A stretch of 64,000 nucleotides of DNA from Isoetes taiwanensis (GCA_021234155.1 JAJEKV010000129.1:60001-124000), one strand, 5' to 3'; shown: positions 38,120 to 52,859, counted from the first letter of the stretch. The notes: generated by a model from the sequence alone, not told the origin. Made by a program: numbers and translations.

Positions 38120-41100
38120 CCTAATCTCCACATGCAAAGTATTGGGATTTTGGTTTCTTTCTATTTTCCGCTCAAAATCTCAAAAGTGCAATGGACTGTT
38201 TTAGCATTGATCTGTGCATTTTGAAATAAACTTATGAAATCCTGTCCCTCTTTGGAATTTATTTGACAAGCCATAATTCCTCCTTACGTGGGAGTCACTC
38301 GACCGTCCATCCTTTTCCACGACTCCCAAAAACACGTTTCTTGGGTCCCCAAATTTACTTTTTTCTGGCCACGTCACTCTGTCTTTTTGTCTCCTTATGT
38401 GTGTCTTTCACGCCCCCCCATCAACTATTCTCTCCATTTTGCCCATGTTGGGCGAGAATTCTCTCTACACATCTAAGCTACCTCAAGAAAGCTCAATCAT
38501 AGCGCCAAGAACCCCCTCACTGTCCACTCTCTAGGCACTCTAGCTCCTCCTAGAATCTCACTAAAGGGATGGCAATCCCTGGGATGTGTTGCCTGCACTA
38601 AACCTCACCAAGGCCATTCAAGCCTTTGAGGCTTTTAAAAGGCACACCCAATCGGGAGCCACATCATCCCATTTATGGAATTCATTCTATGCTGGGTCCC
38701 ATTATGCTTGTAACATATCTAGTGCCCAGGATTATAGGAGTATACGTATTTTGAAACCTCTGGCCACCTTGTGGCCGTGGATTCCCCATCTAGCCCCCTT
38801 CAAAACTTCAAGGATCACCTCAAGTGATCATAGTTTTATGGCTCATTATTTCACGTATTATCCTACTTGCCGATTCTAATGTATTTTAGGTAACGACCTC
38901 ATATTGAGTTCACTAATCCTTCCATGGCCTTCAAGGATTTTGAGTTGATTGAGGATTTTTCGCGCATATATTCTTCCCTCTCCCATGTGGCCTCGAAGAG
39001 TGGTTGACCTCCGACAAGATCAAAGTACTACGCAATATTCCTATTGCACAATTTTTGAATGCGAAAGTGTTCAGAATCGTCTCCAAGAGTTACCTCCGGA
39101 GCTGGGGCTAGGTATTCAATATCGGTGTCATTTATAGTCAATTGTCAAAGTTTTATCACTTAGATTTTAGAGGAAAACCATTGCGATAAAAATGGATACG
39201 AAAACCATTACATCGATAGACATTCATTCGGACCAAACCGTATTCACGAGAAAAGTGAAAAGTAGCAGCTTCAAAGCTCCAATGTTGGTAGCTCAACACT
39301 CCAAAAATGATACAATCTCCGTACTCCAAATTAACATGATCTAACGTATATCACCGCTAAGAAAAACAATCCTTTGAACGATAAAAACACTTTTAGCACT
39401 ACAAAAACCGCAACCCTTTAGAGCTTGGGAAAACATCTGGCGAACAGAGCTGGGAATAGCATCATTCATTAGAAACATGTCAAGGCGGTTGGGATGGGAA
39501 GAACATCCACCTAGCAAAGGAAGATTAACCGCAAACTAGTGTGAAGAAGAACACCGCTCATAAATCACATGATGAAACGAGAAAAACATCTATCAAACTT
39601 CAAAAGGCCAAAATGGAAATACATAAATGAAAGAAAAATAAGTTAGAGGCAATAAAGACGTTTAAAACAAAATGAAAAACAATGAGGACCTTCTAGAAAA
39701 AAGTGTGGATGGGATGAGCACTTAAGGAGAAGGCTTATGAGGAAGAAGCTAGAGCTTGCACAATAATATGACGAATAAGAAAAAGGCCGCAAGATCCAAA
39801 TATAGCTAGGCAAAAAGGCATTCCGACCGGACAAAAGACACTAATGGGGTGAGCCGATAACGGGCCGACGATATGCCAGACGATATTTGGTATGGGGTCA
39901 GGAGCCGCAAGTGTGTCAGGTTAAGCCAAACGCCGGAGGGTCGGTTGGGATAAGCGCGATTTGGGACCTGGTTGTCCATCCATTCAACAAATAAGTTCCA
40001 CTCTTAGATCCCTTCTAGGCATCTAATGGGAGTTTTCTTCCCTGAAAAAATTAATCCAGCTGTGTTCTTGGCAAGGCTAGTAATTTTGGTTTTTCTCGGC
40101 TTTGTTTATGGTTATTCCACAAGGTTTCCTACTATGGAGTAGTGCCTGTGTTAGTTGTGTCAGTTTGAAATGAAGAGCTCTAATTTTCCGGACGCCAGGT
40201 CTGCTTCTTTGTAAGCTCCTAGTGTCGGGTCGTGAGAAGGGGTACGATTTTCGTGAAAAGAAATGGCTAACTTCATAGTACCTATTGATGTAAGAAGAAG
40301 GGCGCTACCAGCCTTGAGTAGAGTCTCCTAGAATATACATTGGATGAGTTCCTTAAGGCTAGTCGATTGAATTGAAAAGAGCTGTCGGCCTCGTAGTATT
40401 AAGTGGTGTTGAAGAAGAAGATGATGTCGGGCAGCTCTTAGTGCACCGAAGCTTGTAATCTTTCTTATTATTGGTAAGTATTGTTTGGTGTTGTTCGTGT
40501 CAGCGGGATTGTAAGGGAAAGCACTTCCACCCATTTTTGTTGTAAATGTATTGAAGACGCTAGGTTGCCGTGGCCTAACGACAGTATCGTGCCCCTTCCC
40601 AGCAAGGCGGCTTGTACTGTTAGCTAGCATGAAATGGGGGCGCCTTTGAGCACGACTTCTGGGCGGAGACCCTAGAATAAAGCTATTGTCTTGGTCTTGC
40701 GTGAAAGACAAGACCGCATGACTAGGATGCAGCCGGACCCGGGTATTCAATGTGATTCTAGCGGGTGAAAGCATTTCCAAGGCTCTGTTTCGCGGGAGAA
40801 GAAGGTGAATGCCCCATGCAAGGCTCTATAGTAATCACAGCAAATAACTCCTGACCGGGCGGCTGGCCACTTCATCTCTGGTGGAGCATAAAAGAGGGAT
40901 CATGTTTTCAGCTTGGCGGCGCATCGCATCTTGGTTTGTTCCCTTTCCCCGGCCGCTTTTGCGCCCCCGTGTCTGGTTTCTTCAGTTTCTATCTCAGGGC
41001 CACATTTTTGAAGCAATGATGCTTTGGGGTATGTGGAAAGACAAGAGTCGGCTTCCCATAGTACCCAATTGGAGAAGAGGCCGGTTGTCTTTTGCTTAGT

Positions 41101-42969
41101 AACCGCCCCATTTGTATCATTCTCGTCTAGATTCTAGTCCCTCTCCTCAGGTATCCCACCAGAAGAAGTCTAGAGTTGTGCTAATAGTACCGCCCGTAGT
41201 TCAGGACTGCTACCATGGATTAGAGAAGTGGTGGTAGCTCGACCTAACTGCATGTATGTAAAATGTCCTTTGAATAGAATACGCATCCTTGCCTTCAAAA
41301 AAAAAGTATTCGAATTCATAAGAATGGTGGTTCTATGGTTGTATAGAACTACAACATTCTTGTGAGGTCCTCATGGAACCACATCATGGCCGAGAAGAGG
41401 AACACTTCAAAAACTATAAAACCCCTCATCGTGCTAAGAAAAGTGAAAAGGCAAGTTGGATGTAAATAATTGGCTCAAAGGATATCTCTACGTAATTTCT
41501 TCGTGAGATTTCCAATCGGGATGAAGCATACCAAAAGGTTTGAAGGACCAAAAAGTTTAATGTAAAACAACCAGAACCACATTTAGAACGGTATTCTATC
41601 ATTGCACAAGGGAAGGCCAAAATTTCAAAGTCATGAAGTTAATGTAAAGGTAAAATTGACTCCAATGCTCCCTAATAACTGGAAATATTGAAGCTATTGG
41701 ACCATGAATCTTGAAAATATCTATCTCTCAAGACTGTAGAAGATATTTGTCACTTATAAATCAAGGGAGGATATTGATTGATATCCTAAGTGGGCATTGC
41801 AAGGAAGAAAATTTTGATCAACTAGAGCATTTATGAAGACTTGGAGATAAATCTTAAAGACCCCTATGTAAAACCTCGAAGACCCTTGCTACATTTCATT
41901 TTGCTAGATTCAAGTTTTTGGTGGCTGATAAGCCACCTCTCAAGTGATTCATATTTCTAGGGTTTCATTTACACAAGTGATCCCACCCAAAACCATCGCT
42001 CACATCTTTTCCTCCCAAAGTTAGCAAAGGCTATTTTCCTACTCTTTCTATTTTTGGTTGCCCCTAGGGGCAAAACCCTTGCTTACAGGAGGAGCTTGTG
42101 GTATCCCTAGGTATATGTCAATATAGATATGTCATGACTACTCCAAAACCCATATTCCCTAGTAAACTCATGTGTCACCCATTGTGGTAGTTCGTTTGAA
42201 CCGCCCCAACCAAAGAAGAGAGGTGAAGCCCAAGAGTGAAGTCCTCCAAGTCCCAGTGAGTGTAGGCCCACAAACACAAAAACAATGCCCTTGCATACTT
42301 CAGAGAGTACTCATGGATCTGAGGTATCTTCTTGTATGCGCTGATTATTGTAATTCTCGATGGTTTGTTGTTTCTATGTATCGTACCCCGGCCATATAAG
42401 AACGGTTAAAAAATCTCGTGATATGGGCTGTGTGTGTAATTGCCTCATTCATGTTTTGCAATAAAGAAAGTAGACAAAATTTTATTCAACTTTTTAAGAT
42501 GCGATTTCTGCACCATTCATGGCAAACAAGTTACAATTTCATTCCAAGGGGATATGAAACTCCATGAACGTTAATCTAGAAGGATAGTGACCTACATCCG
42601 CTTTTGTTACTTTTACTAAAACGTAACAACCAGACAAAATGTTTGTATGCATGGGTAATTTTCTAATATCACAAGATTTTAAGAAAAAAGAGAACCATGG
42701 TCACACAAGACAATCTAAAAAAAGTAAAGAGAATGTTTCTGTCATAGCTTTATGTATTGATGGTTGCATTAAGGATTGGCCACGGAGATACCGCAAAAAA
42801 TTTTAACGTTTCTGAAATTGAGGATCTTTGGTAACTGATATGAGGAAGATCTGGACAATATGTATTAACATAGGGTCTCTTGATTCAAGTAAAGCCATTA
42901 AGAAAAATGTTTGAAAAAATTTATATAATCTAATTGTAGTTAACTATAAGACACCTATAGTCTGTAGTG
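38120..42969. other. Non-coding part of the duplicated unit, right of the LINE (copy 1)
   Basis: No recognisable gene. A plus-strand segment ends in an A-run at 41300-41308 after CCTTGCCTTC, preceded by GAATAGAATACGCATCC, like the 3' end of a poly(A)-tailed retroelement. Frames such as 40328-40780 (minus, 150 codons) are not open in copy 2 (56930-57380) and resemble no protein. The same stretch in copy 2 is 54670-59593, with the A-run at 57899-57911. Confidence 0.5.
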
Positions 42970-44638
42970 ATTTTAAAATTGTATTCTCGGTTACATCAAC
43001 CCTTAATGGGCATCAGAGAAGGGTTGCTCAATCATAATGGTCGCTTCTGCATCGCTTTGAGCAAATAGGGTAGGGCTACAAATGCCAACAAAAATAGATT
43101 TAAAAATGAGTAACAAATAAGAAAAGTAACGCGACCTACTTTTAGATCTTTGATGCCTTAAAAACCAACAGTCACAAATTAGATGCCTCTAAAATTTGAG
43201 CACAATTCTCACCTTGGCCATAACAGGATCAACAGAGCTTCTTGATTTTCTCCTTATTTATAAAGCTCTCAAATAGATTTCAGAATGCCTACTCAGCAGA
43301 ATCATTTGGGAAAAAAAACCTACCTTTGTGGCCAAAATAATCGATTTCTTCCTCTCGCCATGCTTTTGCCATGCTTTGACGATAGAAGCATGAAACCCGA
43401 GAAAGGGTTTGTCGATTTGAGTTTTGTAGGATCGGTTTTGTAGATCGCTTTTGTAGATCAAAGTGTAGAGATAGCTACAAAATGCTATTCTCCTTAAATT
43501 TGGAATGCAATAGGACGCTTTTGGCCCTAAATAGGAGGCTAATAAGATTAAGAGGTTAACCTCCTCGGAATTATTTTGCTAAATAACCCTCGTTCTTCTA
43601 CCGAGAGGGTTGCTGCCAGAATTCCCGGAGAGGGGAGGGTTGACCTCCGCAAAATGGCACCGAGCAAGTTCTAGTTCCGGGACATCTTTGTTCTTCTGCA
43701 GATTCTTCGGAATGAGAACAAGAATAAAGGGCTGGAAATGAATGGGCGTGATTTACCTTTACTATCAACACATATATATAAGTATACATCAACGCTGACA
43801 TTTGAGCACGCGGTCTAATTCAAGAACGCCAGAACGCTTTGGGTTCCCGGCCAGGAATGGTTCGCGGAACGATGAAAAAAGGAGAAAAAGGGTCCTCCTG
43901 GATAATGCTTCCAAGGCTATCATGGCTCAAATTTATGGCAGGTTTGTACCGATGCCGGAGTTGATTGGCGCTGATCATTTTTGGGCTCGCATGAAGTAGG
44001 ATGCTTCAATCAGATTTTTCGCTCGCCTTTCTTCAGATTTCGCCTTTTCATTTCTCATAGCTTGTACGCTTTCATGAGCAAGCAACGGGAATTTACCTTT
44101 TGCAAGAATATTGAGGGTTTCAAACTTCTGATTTCTTTCTTTATGATGTATCAAGAGTGCAATGTGAAGTTAATTTGTTTGATGCTAAGCTCGAAAGATT
44201 TAACAGAAGGTAAAGGGCAAATTGGATTTGTGTCATTTAAGCTGTGCAAAGATTGGCGAAAGATTACAAAGATTGCAAATTTTACAAAAGGCATGCAAAG
44301 ATTATGCTAAAGGATTTCGCTTTTAAGCGCGGCAAAGATTGCTAAAATGGTAGGTTTTGGAGCAAAAGGAGTCATATTTTCTTTCTCGGATTTAGCTTTT
44401 TTCAGACCGATTCTTCAATTTATTTGTCATTGCCCGCATTTTGATCTAATCTCATATTATCATCAATCCACAAAGAAAGTTAGTTTGAGTAATCCGTCCT
44501 CGAGGTGTTATTTTTCCGGGAATTCTATTGTTAAGGTATGCTTCATTACATCTTCACAGATTAGAGTATTTTTGTTTTATGCTCTCGTGATAACAAAGAA
44601 TGCTAAACTTAGTTTGGATTGATGATACGTAATTGGCT

Positions 44639-45309
44639 CTAGTGTTAGGCTTTGAAGAGGAGAATAACGCTTATTCAACGAAAAAGCTTCTTCTCTCACA
44701 CGTTCTTTGGAGTCATGAAATGGATTGTTGGTTGTCTTTATATGACAATATTTGGCCGCGGTATAGATTTGGAAAAAAGACCACAAAGATTTGTCTAAAG
44801 AGGAACTTGAACTAACAAACGCATGAAAAATCGCACACATGCATGGAGGATGCCGTCAGGAATTGTGCTCTATTCTCAGAAGTTGCCGAGGTAAAATGAG
44901 ATTAAGGATATTTTGCAACTTCTTTAAATTTAAAGATTAGATCACAATAGCATGAAGCATAGTAGTGTTTAAACTTTCTTAGAATCAAGACATGATAAAA
45001 GAACACATAAATGAGATAAGGATCAATCGCCTACTAATGGAGACCCCGCTTTTGCCATATGTACCGTGAAAGAGACTAAAGTAATAACTTGTGCACATAA
45101 TGTTTGTTTTTTGGCGTGAGAGGGTTTAGCTTTAGAAGGCTAATGTCGTTCTTTTTCCAATTCAAGTAGTTCTTGGATTGCAATCATGGCCACGATCTTC
45201 TCGACATACCCCTCGAATCTAAGAGCTCGAGGGTTCTTCCAAAGATTCTAGCTTCCCGTGATTTTTCTCGTGATTTTACCCGGGCTTTGTGCAAGATTTT
45301 TTCTCATGA
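44639..45309 (+). pseudogene. Lunapark-family gene, first two coding exons (copy 2, frameshifted)
   Basis: This is the duplicate of the 28135-28796 exons. The start codon region reads GTTAGGCTTTGAAGAGG where copy 1 has GTTATGGCGGAAGAGG. Several one- to three-base indels then break the frame within exon 1 (to 44890, donor GAG-GTAAAA) and exon 2 (about 45165-45309). The protein signal GVMKWIVGC survives in pieces. Most differences lie at CAG, CTG or CGG words, so it is unclear whether the breaks are genuine. No third exon is seen. Confidence 0.65.
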
Positions 45310-48300
45310 GTAAGTCATATTATACACATTTTGTTTCCACATATGATGTTATCACTATCTAAAGAGTGTCAATAATAGGTGTGCGTGATTGTTGTCCAAT
45401 ATAATTCTAGATCTAGCTATTATTTTCTTTTTAATAGAAATGTCTTTTTAAGGTCGCGGTGGCAAGGCTTAAACAGAGGTAAAATTCCTTTTTCTAAAAA
45501 GGACCAAAACACGTAAAATTGTTGAGAATGAAAGGAAAGGAGTATTCTGGAAGACCGTGAGATGCTAGATACAAAGAACAACTGAGAGCTATTACACATG
45601 CACGCTTCTTCCCTAGTCTGCCCTTTGCCTTTCAATTCAGTTCGGCTTTTGTTTCAAAAAATACTCATGTCTAACATTGCCCTACTTTTTAGATTTAGAC
45701 ATTTATTTGATGTGACTATTTAAAGACTTTTCTGGGCTGTGATTGTTGAAATGTCAAGTCGCATGTAATCAAAACCATTTTTTTACAAAATTTCATCTTT
45801 AGCTCTATCCCATAAAGACAAACAATTTGGAGCTCATAACAGATTTTTAAGCAAAAAGAAACGGAACATTTTAGATACAATATGGTATCAAGTTGTTGTT
45901 GCATCGTTTAAAAAGGTATCATTGAAGTTAGTATAAGATGTTGTAGAATATAGTTGTTGCATAACATCCAAGGCGAGAACACATTATTGTGACGGCGAAA
46001 GCATTTTCAAAGGCATAAAATAGGCACTTTGCATTGCAAGGTACCGTTGTAAAGTTGTACACTTTATCATTCTATAATAGACTAAATTATACCCCTTCGT
46101 CATTCTATAGGGTCAAGGCCAATGAAGCCCACTTCAAAAATGAAGGTAAAAGTTGCACTATAACTATCACAAGGACTTTGAGAGCATATGTTTGAGCTTT
46201 AGCCAAATTAGAAAATAAGTAAGGGCTTACCATGCTTTGAACTTATATTGTTTCTAGATATTCAAAGTCTGATATTGAAACATGGGGCATCATGTCTCCA
46301 AAGATTGTTGTCACCGCTTAGATAAAGGTGTAACTATGTTATCTTTAAAATGTTCTCACAACGATGTTCAAGTTGTCGATTTTATACGTAGATGATACAA
46401 AGATAAGCTAGACCCTTGCAAGCTAGAAATGAGATAACAAGCAGCTTATTTGTAGAGATGGCTACAACTTCCTTTTGCAAAGTAAAAAGTTCTCATAATG
46501 AATGCTATCAATCCATGATGGGAGGTCCTTTTGACCGATATAAAACCTACTTTGTCAGGAGTTGGGTAAGAGAATGTTCATGGGCTGCCTTGGTCGCCAA
46601 AGGATAAATTCTTGTACACATAAAGAATTGACTTCCATTTGTATTGAGACCGCATTTTGCCATACCTAAAACTCCAAGTCCAACGTGTTTCACTACACAA
46701 GAATATCAAGAATGGTTATTACCATGAATAGACACAATGTTGGTGAATTCATTGCCGCCAACATGTTCACATTTTTTCTTAAAAGGATTCGATGGGTAAA
46801 GAATTAAATATGCCGGAGCTAGTAGTTCATTTTACACCATTTTATAACTAGCGTGAACCTAATAAATATCACACTTCCCATGCAATGTGTACCTCAGAAA
46901 ATTGCAGCTTCCCATGCTTTGTTACTTATTAAATTGGAGAATGAACTTTAACATTGGTTCTCAACGACCTTTGCACAACATGCTAGAGAGAAGAACAGAT
47001 TGTCCCACACCCTAGACCAATTTGCCGATGAAAGGCATTGGACTATTGGTTGTCGTGAAATTGGAGGCGCTGAGGCAAAGGAGGTCGCAGCATGAAATGT
47101 TGCAGCTTTCTAACAAATTGTTTAACAGGAATTTGATGCTAGCCGAAGGTTTCGAAGAAACCCTCGGTGGTGCCGCCAAGTTTTCTTCCGTAAACCTTCA
47201 CGGGCGAGAGGTTCCCATACGTGGCCTTCATCACCTCCCGGATTACCTCAAATCCTCGCAAATCCATCGCCGCCAAAAAAATCCATTGAAGCACCTTCAA
47301 ATCTATGTTTTTCTTTGTGAAAATGCAACGGGAAAGATTTTCTATGGCTAAATCTCTTTTTTTTGTTGTGAAAAGCAAATGGAAAGGGTTTCCCCGTGGC
47401 TATGGCGCCTAGAAATCGAAGATCATGGCTATGGCATCTAAGAAATTATCGTGAGCATCGAAGATCCTGTGGCTATGGCATCTATGGCATCTAAGAGCCT
47501 TCGGCTTTCACATCCCAAAGCTATCGTAGCTATCGTCGCTGGCTATGGCGAGCACATCAACAAGTGGCTTATGGCTTCTTCTTACGGCTAAAAAGTTCTT
47601 ACGCCATCGCCGGCCCCAAATCGCAGAAAGCGTAACCGAAAAAATTGTTGGTGGCGCCGCCAGATCGCCGCCAAAGAGGAAGCCCAAAATTACTTAAAGA
47701 AACCCCCCCGACATAATCTTAAGTAATCTGGGTGATGAAGGTTACGCCCCAAGAAATATCAACTATAAAACCGCCACACGAACTCAAGAGCAAAGATTGG
47801 GCCAGGTGGAAATATTGTCAACAACCACTTTCTATATGTAATGGTCTCGGTGTCAAACCGCAATTGTCCTTGAAATCCTCGCCATGAGCTTAAGACGCAC
47901 CACCAAAGTACCAAGCTCAATATGAGTTATACTTGTCTAAAGCTATCAAGACCGTGATCTTGGGGTGCATGGATGAAACAAGTGAAGCAAAGCCAGGGAG
48001 TTGAGGCAAAGGTATTCAAAGAAAGGATGATGTAACCTGAGACCAATTCGAAATATCTAAAGATGTAACAGATCTTCGGTACACCGGAGCTATAAATTGC
48101 ATCTACCCTCGGAATCCCTAATTTCCCCATGGTGTTACAGAATCCCTGAGGTTTGATGGCTTCAAACAAGAGAAGGAAGATTTGGTGAAGATCAGAAGCT
48201 CCTCCTTCAAAAAGTCAGCCTTCAATAGGAAATCTTGGATTCTTAAATACTGCCCCATAAATCCATTTGATGCATTCCCCTGGAAGCTTAAAGGCCGAAT

Positions 48301-48323
48301 TCATATTCGGCTCATCTCTAAGC

Positions 48324-48368
<45 letters not shown>

Positions 48369-48699
48369 AAGGTGTTTTTTATATTGCATTTATATGAAAT
48401 ACATAAGTACCTTTGCTTATAAAAGCAAAGAAAATCAGAAAATTCAGTAATATAGGAACTGCTGTAGTAGCTAGATCCTTATAGTCTTATAGCAAAATTT
48501 AGATATCAGAAAAGGAGAATAAAACCGAGATGAAGTTATGAAAACTGTCGATAACCAAGATGTTATCCATGTACTGATTAATATGCAAGACTTCAAGATC
48601 GTAATTTACTAAACCACATCAAGCACATCCTCGTAGGGTGAAATGGGATGTCATTTTGCCAAACATCCTCAACATTATGTCCAAATCCTCCGTGTATAA

Positions 48700-51600
48700 T
48701 TGGTGAAATCAAGTAGCAGCAGGACATGTGCTTGCCTCTTCACGCCATTTATGAAACAAAGTTCTCAAAGTATGGTTTGAGATTATTAAACCTCCATACC
48801 TCTCTGTTATTGAGCACCCTCTTTATTGCTTTTGCATGCACCATTTCCCTTCTTAGTCGCTTGAATGTACTTTTCTTGCTCAAACTTGATAGTTGAGAGA
48901 ATTCTTCATCTGAATATTCAAAGAACTCCCATCATTCTTTCTCCACTTCCCTGTATTATTCAGCCTCCTCATTTCTCCCAAAGTGCAATACATCATCAAA
49001 TGCATTAAGATTAGTAAGGTAGAAATCAAAATATCCCCTAAATGTACCAAATTTCTCCCATGATCTATCATAGCTTTTTTTCCTTTTGCCATTTTTGTGC
49101 CACAAATGCTCTCTCACATAATGTATATGAACTCATTTTAATCCGTAATAAGGAAGGATTCTTGTTTCCCATTTGGACCCTATTTCTATGTTTCTAGAGA
49201 ATCCATGAGCCTAGAATTTAGTAGTATTCGTGGATTTGAGTATTGGCATTCATAAAAGAAAGGAAGTTATTAGTCGCTATTGCTCCTCGATTTATCTCAG
49301 GTTGCCCACCTCCTTAAGTCTCCAATCTTGTGACATGTGAAGACATGATTTGAACTTTCTGTTTGACCACACCCTGGGACACATGGGTGACACTAAGGTA
49401 TCATACTTGGCCCTTTTCTCATTTGTTGGTAAGCTCGATGTAGTAGTAACCATCTAAAGGTTTTATTTTATTAGTCAGATATATTTTCCAACCCTTTGCC
49501 ATTATCTTGGCTGTCTTTTTCCTCACAATTCCACATACCGCTTGCCTTAGAATCTTTTATAACCTATAATTAATCAGAACATCCTTAACAGAGTACACCT
49601 TTTTCCATTTAAAGTCCATTGATTAGAATTATCAACCGAACTCGTCTATTGAATCTACTTTCAAAGATTATCTTTTTTATAAATTTCCTTATCCACCGAG
49701 ATCCCTTTGTAATCATCGCCACCTCTTCCCAAGTTTTCCATCCATTTACCTTCTCTTAAGTCCTCAAACTTTTCGATATCAAGATTATGCCATTGCATGT
49801 ATTTCGTGGATGTTTGAATGCTAAGCATCCTTCCTCTTCTCAGAGCAAGATCCGATGCCAAAACATATATACTTCCTGACAATTTGCATCAATAAATGGA
49901 GGTTTGTAACAAAGACTTGCCTCATTCCAAGCTTCCAAGATCCTTTTGATAGTTTTAGATGTACCTGCAGTTGGTTTCACCTTGAAAAAAGCTGAATCAG
50001 GAAGTTGATGTTTGATAGTAGGACTGCCAACAATTTGAGATTTTCCAATCCAAAACTTGACTAACTTCAGAGCTGGAGATGGTTTTGTACAGTAAATAGC
50101 CCTCCACACTAATTTAGCAGCCAAAGCCTGTGCTTGAAGAAAAAGATCCTTGCATCCTAATCCACCATTCTTTTTGTCCTTTATTAAATCTGACCACGCC
50201 ACTTTATGATTACCTTGCCAGATGAACTTCCTAATAGCAGACTCAATTTTGTTGTAAGAACATTTATCTCCAATAATAGTCAAGAGAAATAGATATGTGT
50301 ACTACTTATGACCCATTTGCAATTTCCACTCTACTAGCCAAAGACAAAGTAGCAGGATACTTGTTAAGTTTCTGCTTAATTCTGGAAACAATTGGCTCCC
50401 ATACTCCAGCTAAGTTTTTGTTTAGTGCCAAAGGAATACCTAGGATGGAAATTGAGGTATTATTATCCAAAATCTTGATATCCTCAGAAAACCTTATCCG
50501 TGGTATCCAAAATGATTGCACTTTTTTTCCTGCTCGCCTAACCCCGAGACCTTCCAAATTCTCAATTGCATACGTAAAATTTTCCAAACTTTCATCTCCA
50601 TGTTTAAGAAAAACAAATGTATCATCAAGATATCGCATAATAGTGAAAGGTTCTTGATCTTCGTGCATCTCCAATGTTTTTATTTTACCTTGTCGTTGAA
50701 GATTAATAACCATTCTCGGGTAACAATTTCAGCAACAATTAGGGAACAAATAAGGGGCCAAAGGACACCCTTTGTCTTTCCCTCCTACATTGGAATAGCT
50801 TAGTTGACTCCCATTAATTATCAAGGCTTGATGGTGTCAGAGAGTTGAGACTCTAGATTTTTTGGGTACACCTCATCTTGAAAACCCAAATGCTTCATAG
50901 CTCTTTTCCAAAAATTGCCAATTAATTGTATCACAAGCTTTTTGAAATTCCAACTTAAGTAACATACATTTCTGGCCGCATATCTCATTCCAAAGTAATC
51001 CCTCCGATGATGCACCAATGTAGTTCTCCAAAATATTTCTCTGCTTTGTAAGAAAGCAAATTTGACAGGGGCTAATAAGGTTATGTAAGGTAGGTTTCAC
51101 CTCATTTGCAAGGATTTTGGCTAATATTTTGTAAGTTGCATTTGTCAAGGATATTGGTCTCCAAATCCCCAATCTGCAATGGGTTACCTACCTTTGGAAT
51201 TAGAGTGATATGTCCAGATTTATGGTGGTTTAATTTATTTGCCTTCCAAGCCCTTGCAAGAAATTTATAAGATCATCCTTGAAAAATATCCCAAACTCCT
51301 CATAGAATTCTCGTTGAAAACCATCCGTCCCTGGCTCTTACCTTTTGCCATTGACCTAATTGTTTCCAATATTTCCTTTTCATCCGGTTCTTTGTTAGGT
51401 CTTCATCTTGATTAACTTGGGGATTCTCGTGGTATATCCTAAAAGAATTTTTCCACATCATCATGTCAGTGGCTCTAACTTCACTTGAAAATCTTCTTTG
51501 TATTCACCATGAAAGAAGTCTTCTATTTCTTTGTTGTTTTCAATCATATTTCGACCTAGGTTTTGACTGCATAATTCCATTGTTGACCATTCTGCTTTTA

Positions 51601-52725
51601 GCAGTCCTAAAAAAGAAAGCTGAATTCCCTTTATCCATCTCATTGATATATTTACTCCTACTTCTGACTGCTAGAGATTTTGCTTCATTCTCCTCAACCA
51701 ATTTAACTTTCCTTTCAAGATCCTCCTCTAACTGCTGTAGCAATTGATTATCTTTATCTAGGAATAACTTACCTCTGACCTCCCTCATCTGCCCATATAA
51801 TTCCTGTTTTTCTTTTCTTTTCTTCATTGCTCAATCCTTACCCCACTTTTTGATCCAACTTTTGATTATCTTCATTTTCTGTAAGAATGCCTTCATAGAT
51901 TAAATTCTGGCGTGAAAGAGCTAGAGTTTGAAAAAACCTTTAAATTCTTCAATGAAACTCTTATTACTAAGAAATCAATGTTGAATTTAAATGGAATATT
52001 TGTTCCCCTTTACATGATCGAAGTTCTATCCTCAGAAGATCTGCGTGGAAAATGATCAGAAATTGAATTGCCAATATCCCCAGATATCATAACATCATCC
52101 CATGTGTTGAGATTCCTATTGCATATGTAGAATCTATCAAGAAGGCAAAAAACCCTTTCCTCATTCTTCCTTTTATTGCTCCGGGAATAATAATTTGAGG
52201 TAGATGGAGGAATATATGAGAAATTTTCCATCGAGCATCCCAAGTATCCTTTTCTTTCCTAGCCATATTTATTTTCTTTCCCAGTTTCTGGTCCCACACT
52301 GGTGTATTGTTAAAATCACCTGCCATCATCCAATTTTCTATATTTTCATTCTCGAATCCATTGTAGGATGTCTTTCCATTGCTCTTGTCTTTCATTTGAT
52401 TCAAAAGAGGATGCATACACATTTATAATAGCAATTATCTCCTTTCCTCTTTGTAAGACTGCTACAGTCCATCTTCCCGATTGATGTACAAACTTTTGAA
52501 GACAATTAAATCCCCACCATGCCATACAAATGCCTCCTTTGGTGCCCCTCAGCCACAGACCGGATGAATCCCCTGTGTTTAATCCAATCATGTAATTTAG
52601 AGGTCTCAAATTGTGGAAGTCTATGTTCTTGCATCAAAATAATATCAGCCTTCATTTCTTTAAGGGCAATAATAGCCCTTTTCCTTTTGAGAGGTTCCTC
52701 TCATATTCCATGTAATGATCTTCAT
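48700..52725 (-). pseudogene. LINE ORF2, endonuclease - reverse transcriptase (copy 2)
   Basis: The APE-type endonuclease begins MKIITWNMRG (52725) and includes IAIINVYASSFESN and GDFNNTPVWD (metal-binding Asp/Asn). The linker KYINEMDKGNSAFFF lies at about 51640. Reverse transcriptase blocks are RPISLTNATYKILAKILA (51172 onward), KLEFQKACDTINWQFLEK and the catalytic block as RYLDDTFVFL at about 50630 (copy 1: QYTDDTFVF at about 34060), where L1 elements normally have YADD. The C-terminal zf-RVT motif MCPLGCGQTESSNHVFTCH is complete in copy 1 (32760-32816). Frames shift repeatedly. The two copies disagree at the residue before DD, so neither reading can be trusted. Confidence 0.88.
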
Positions 52726-52859
52726 GCTGGATATCTTTTCCTTTCCTGTACTCTCTCGTGTTCAAAATTTGGATCATAGAGAAATTGACATTCTTTATCT
52801 TCCTTTTGGTGGTGTGGGGAGTATAGAACATCTCTTTTCATTTTCTTCCATACAAGGAC

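Larger units (their letters stand above)
26428..42969 (+). repeat. Direct tandem duplication, copy 1 (about 16.5 kb)
   Basis: Every landmark recurs in the same order and orientation about 16.55-16.6 kb later: the ATTTTAAAATTGTATTCTC start (26428 and 42970), the 27.0-kb hairpin (43.55 kb), Lunapark exons (28135 and about 44640), the poly-T tract (31756 and 48326), all LINE segments, the A-run (41300 and about 57900) and the TATAGTCTGTAGT end (42955 and 59581). The LINE is therefore shared by both copies. Differences are dominated by small indels at CAG/CTG words. Confidence 0.95.

Noticed and set aside
40328-40780. 150-codon minus-strand frame as a gene
   Set aside because: It is not open in the second copy of the duplication, has no recognisable domain, and its codons read like random sequence.
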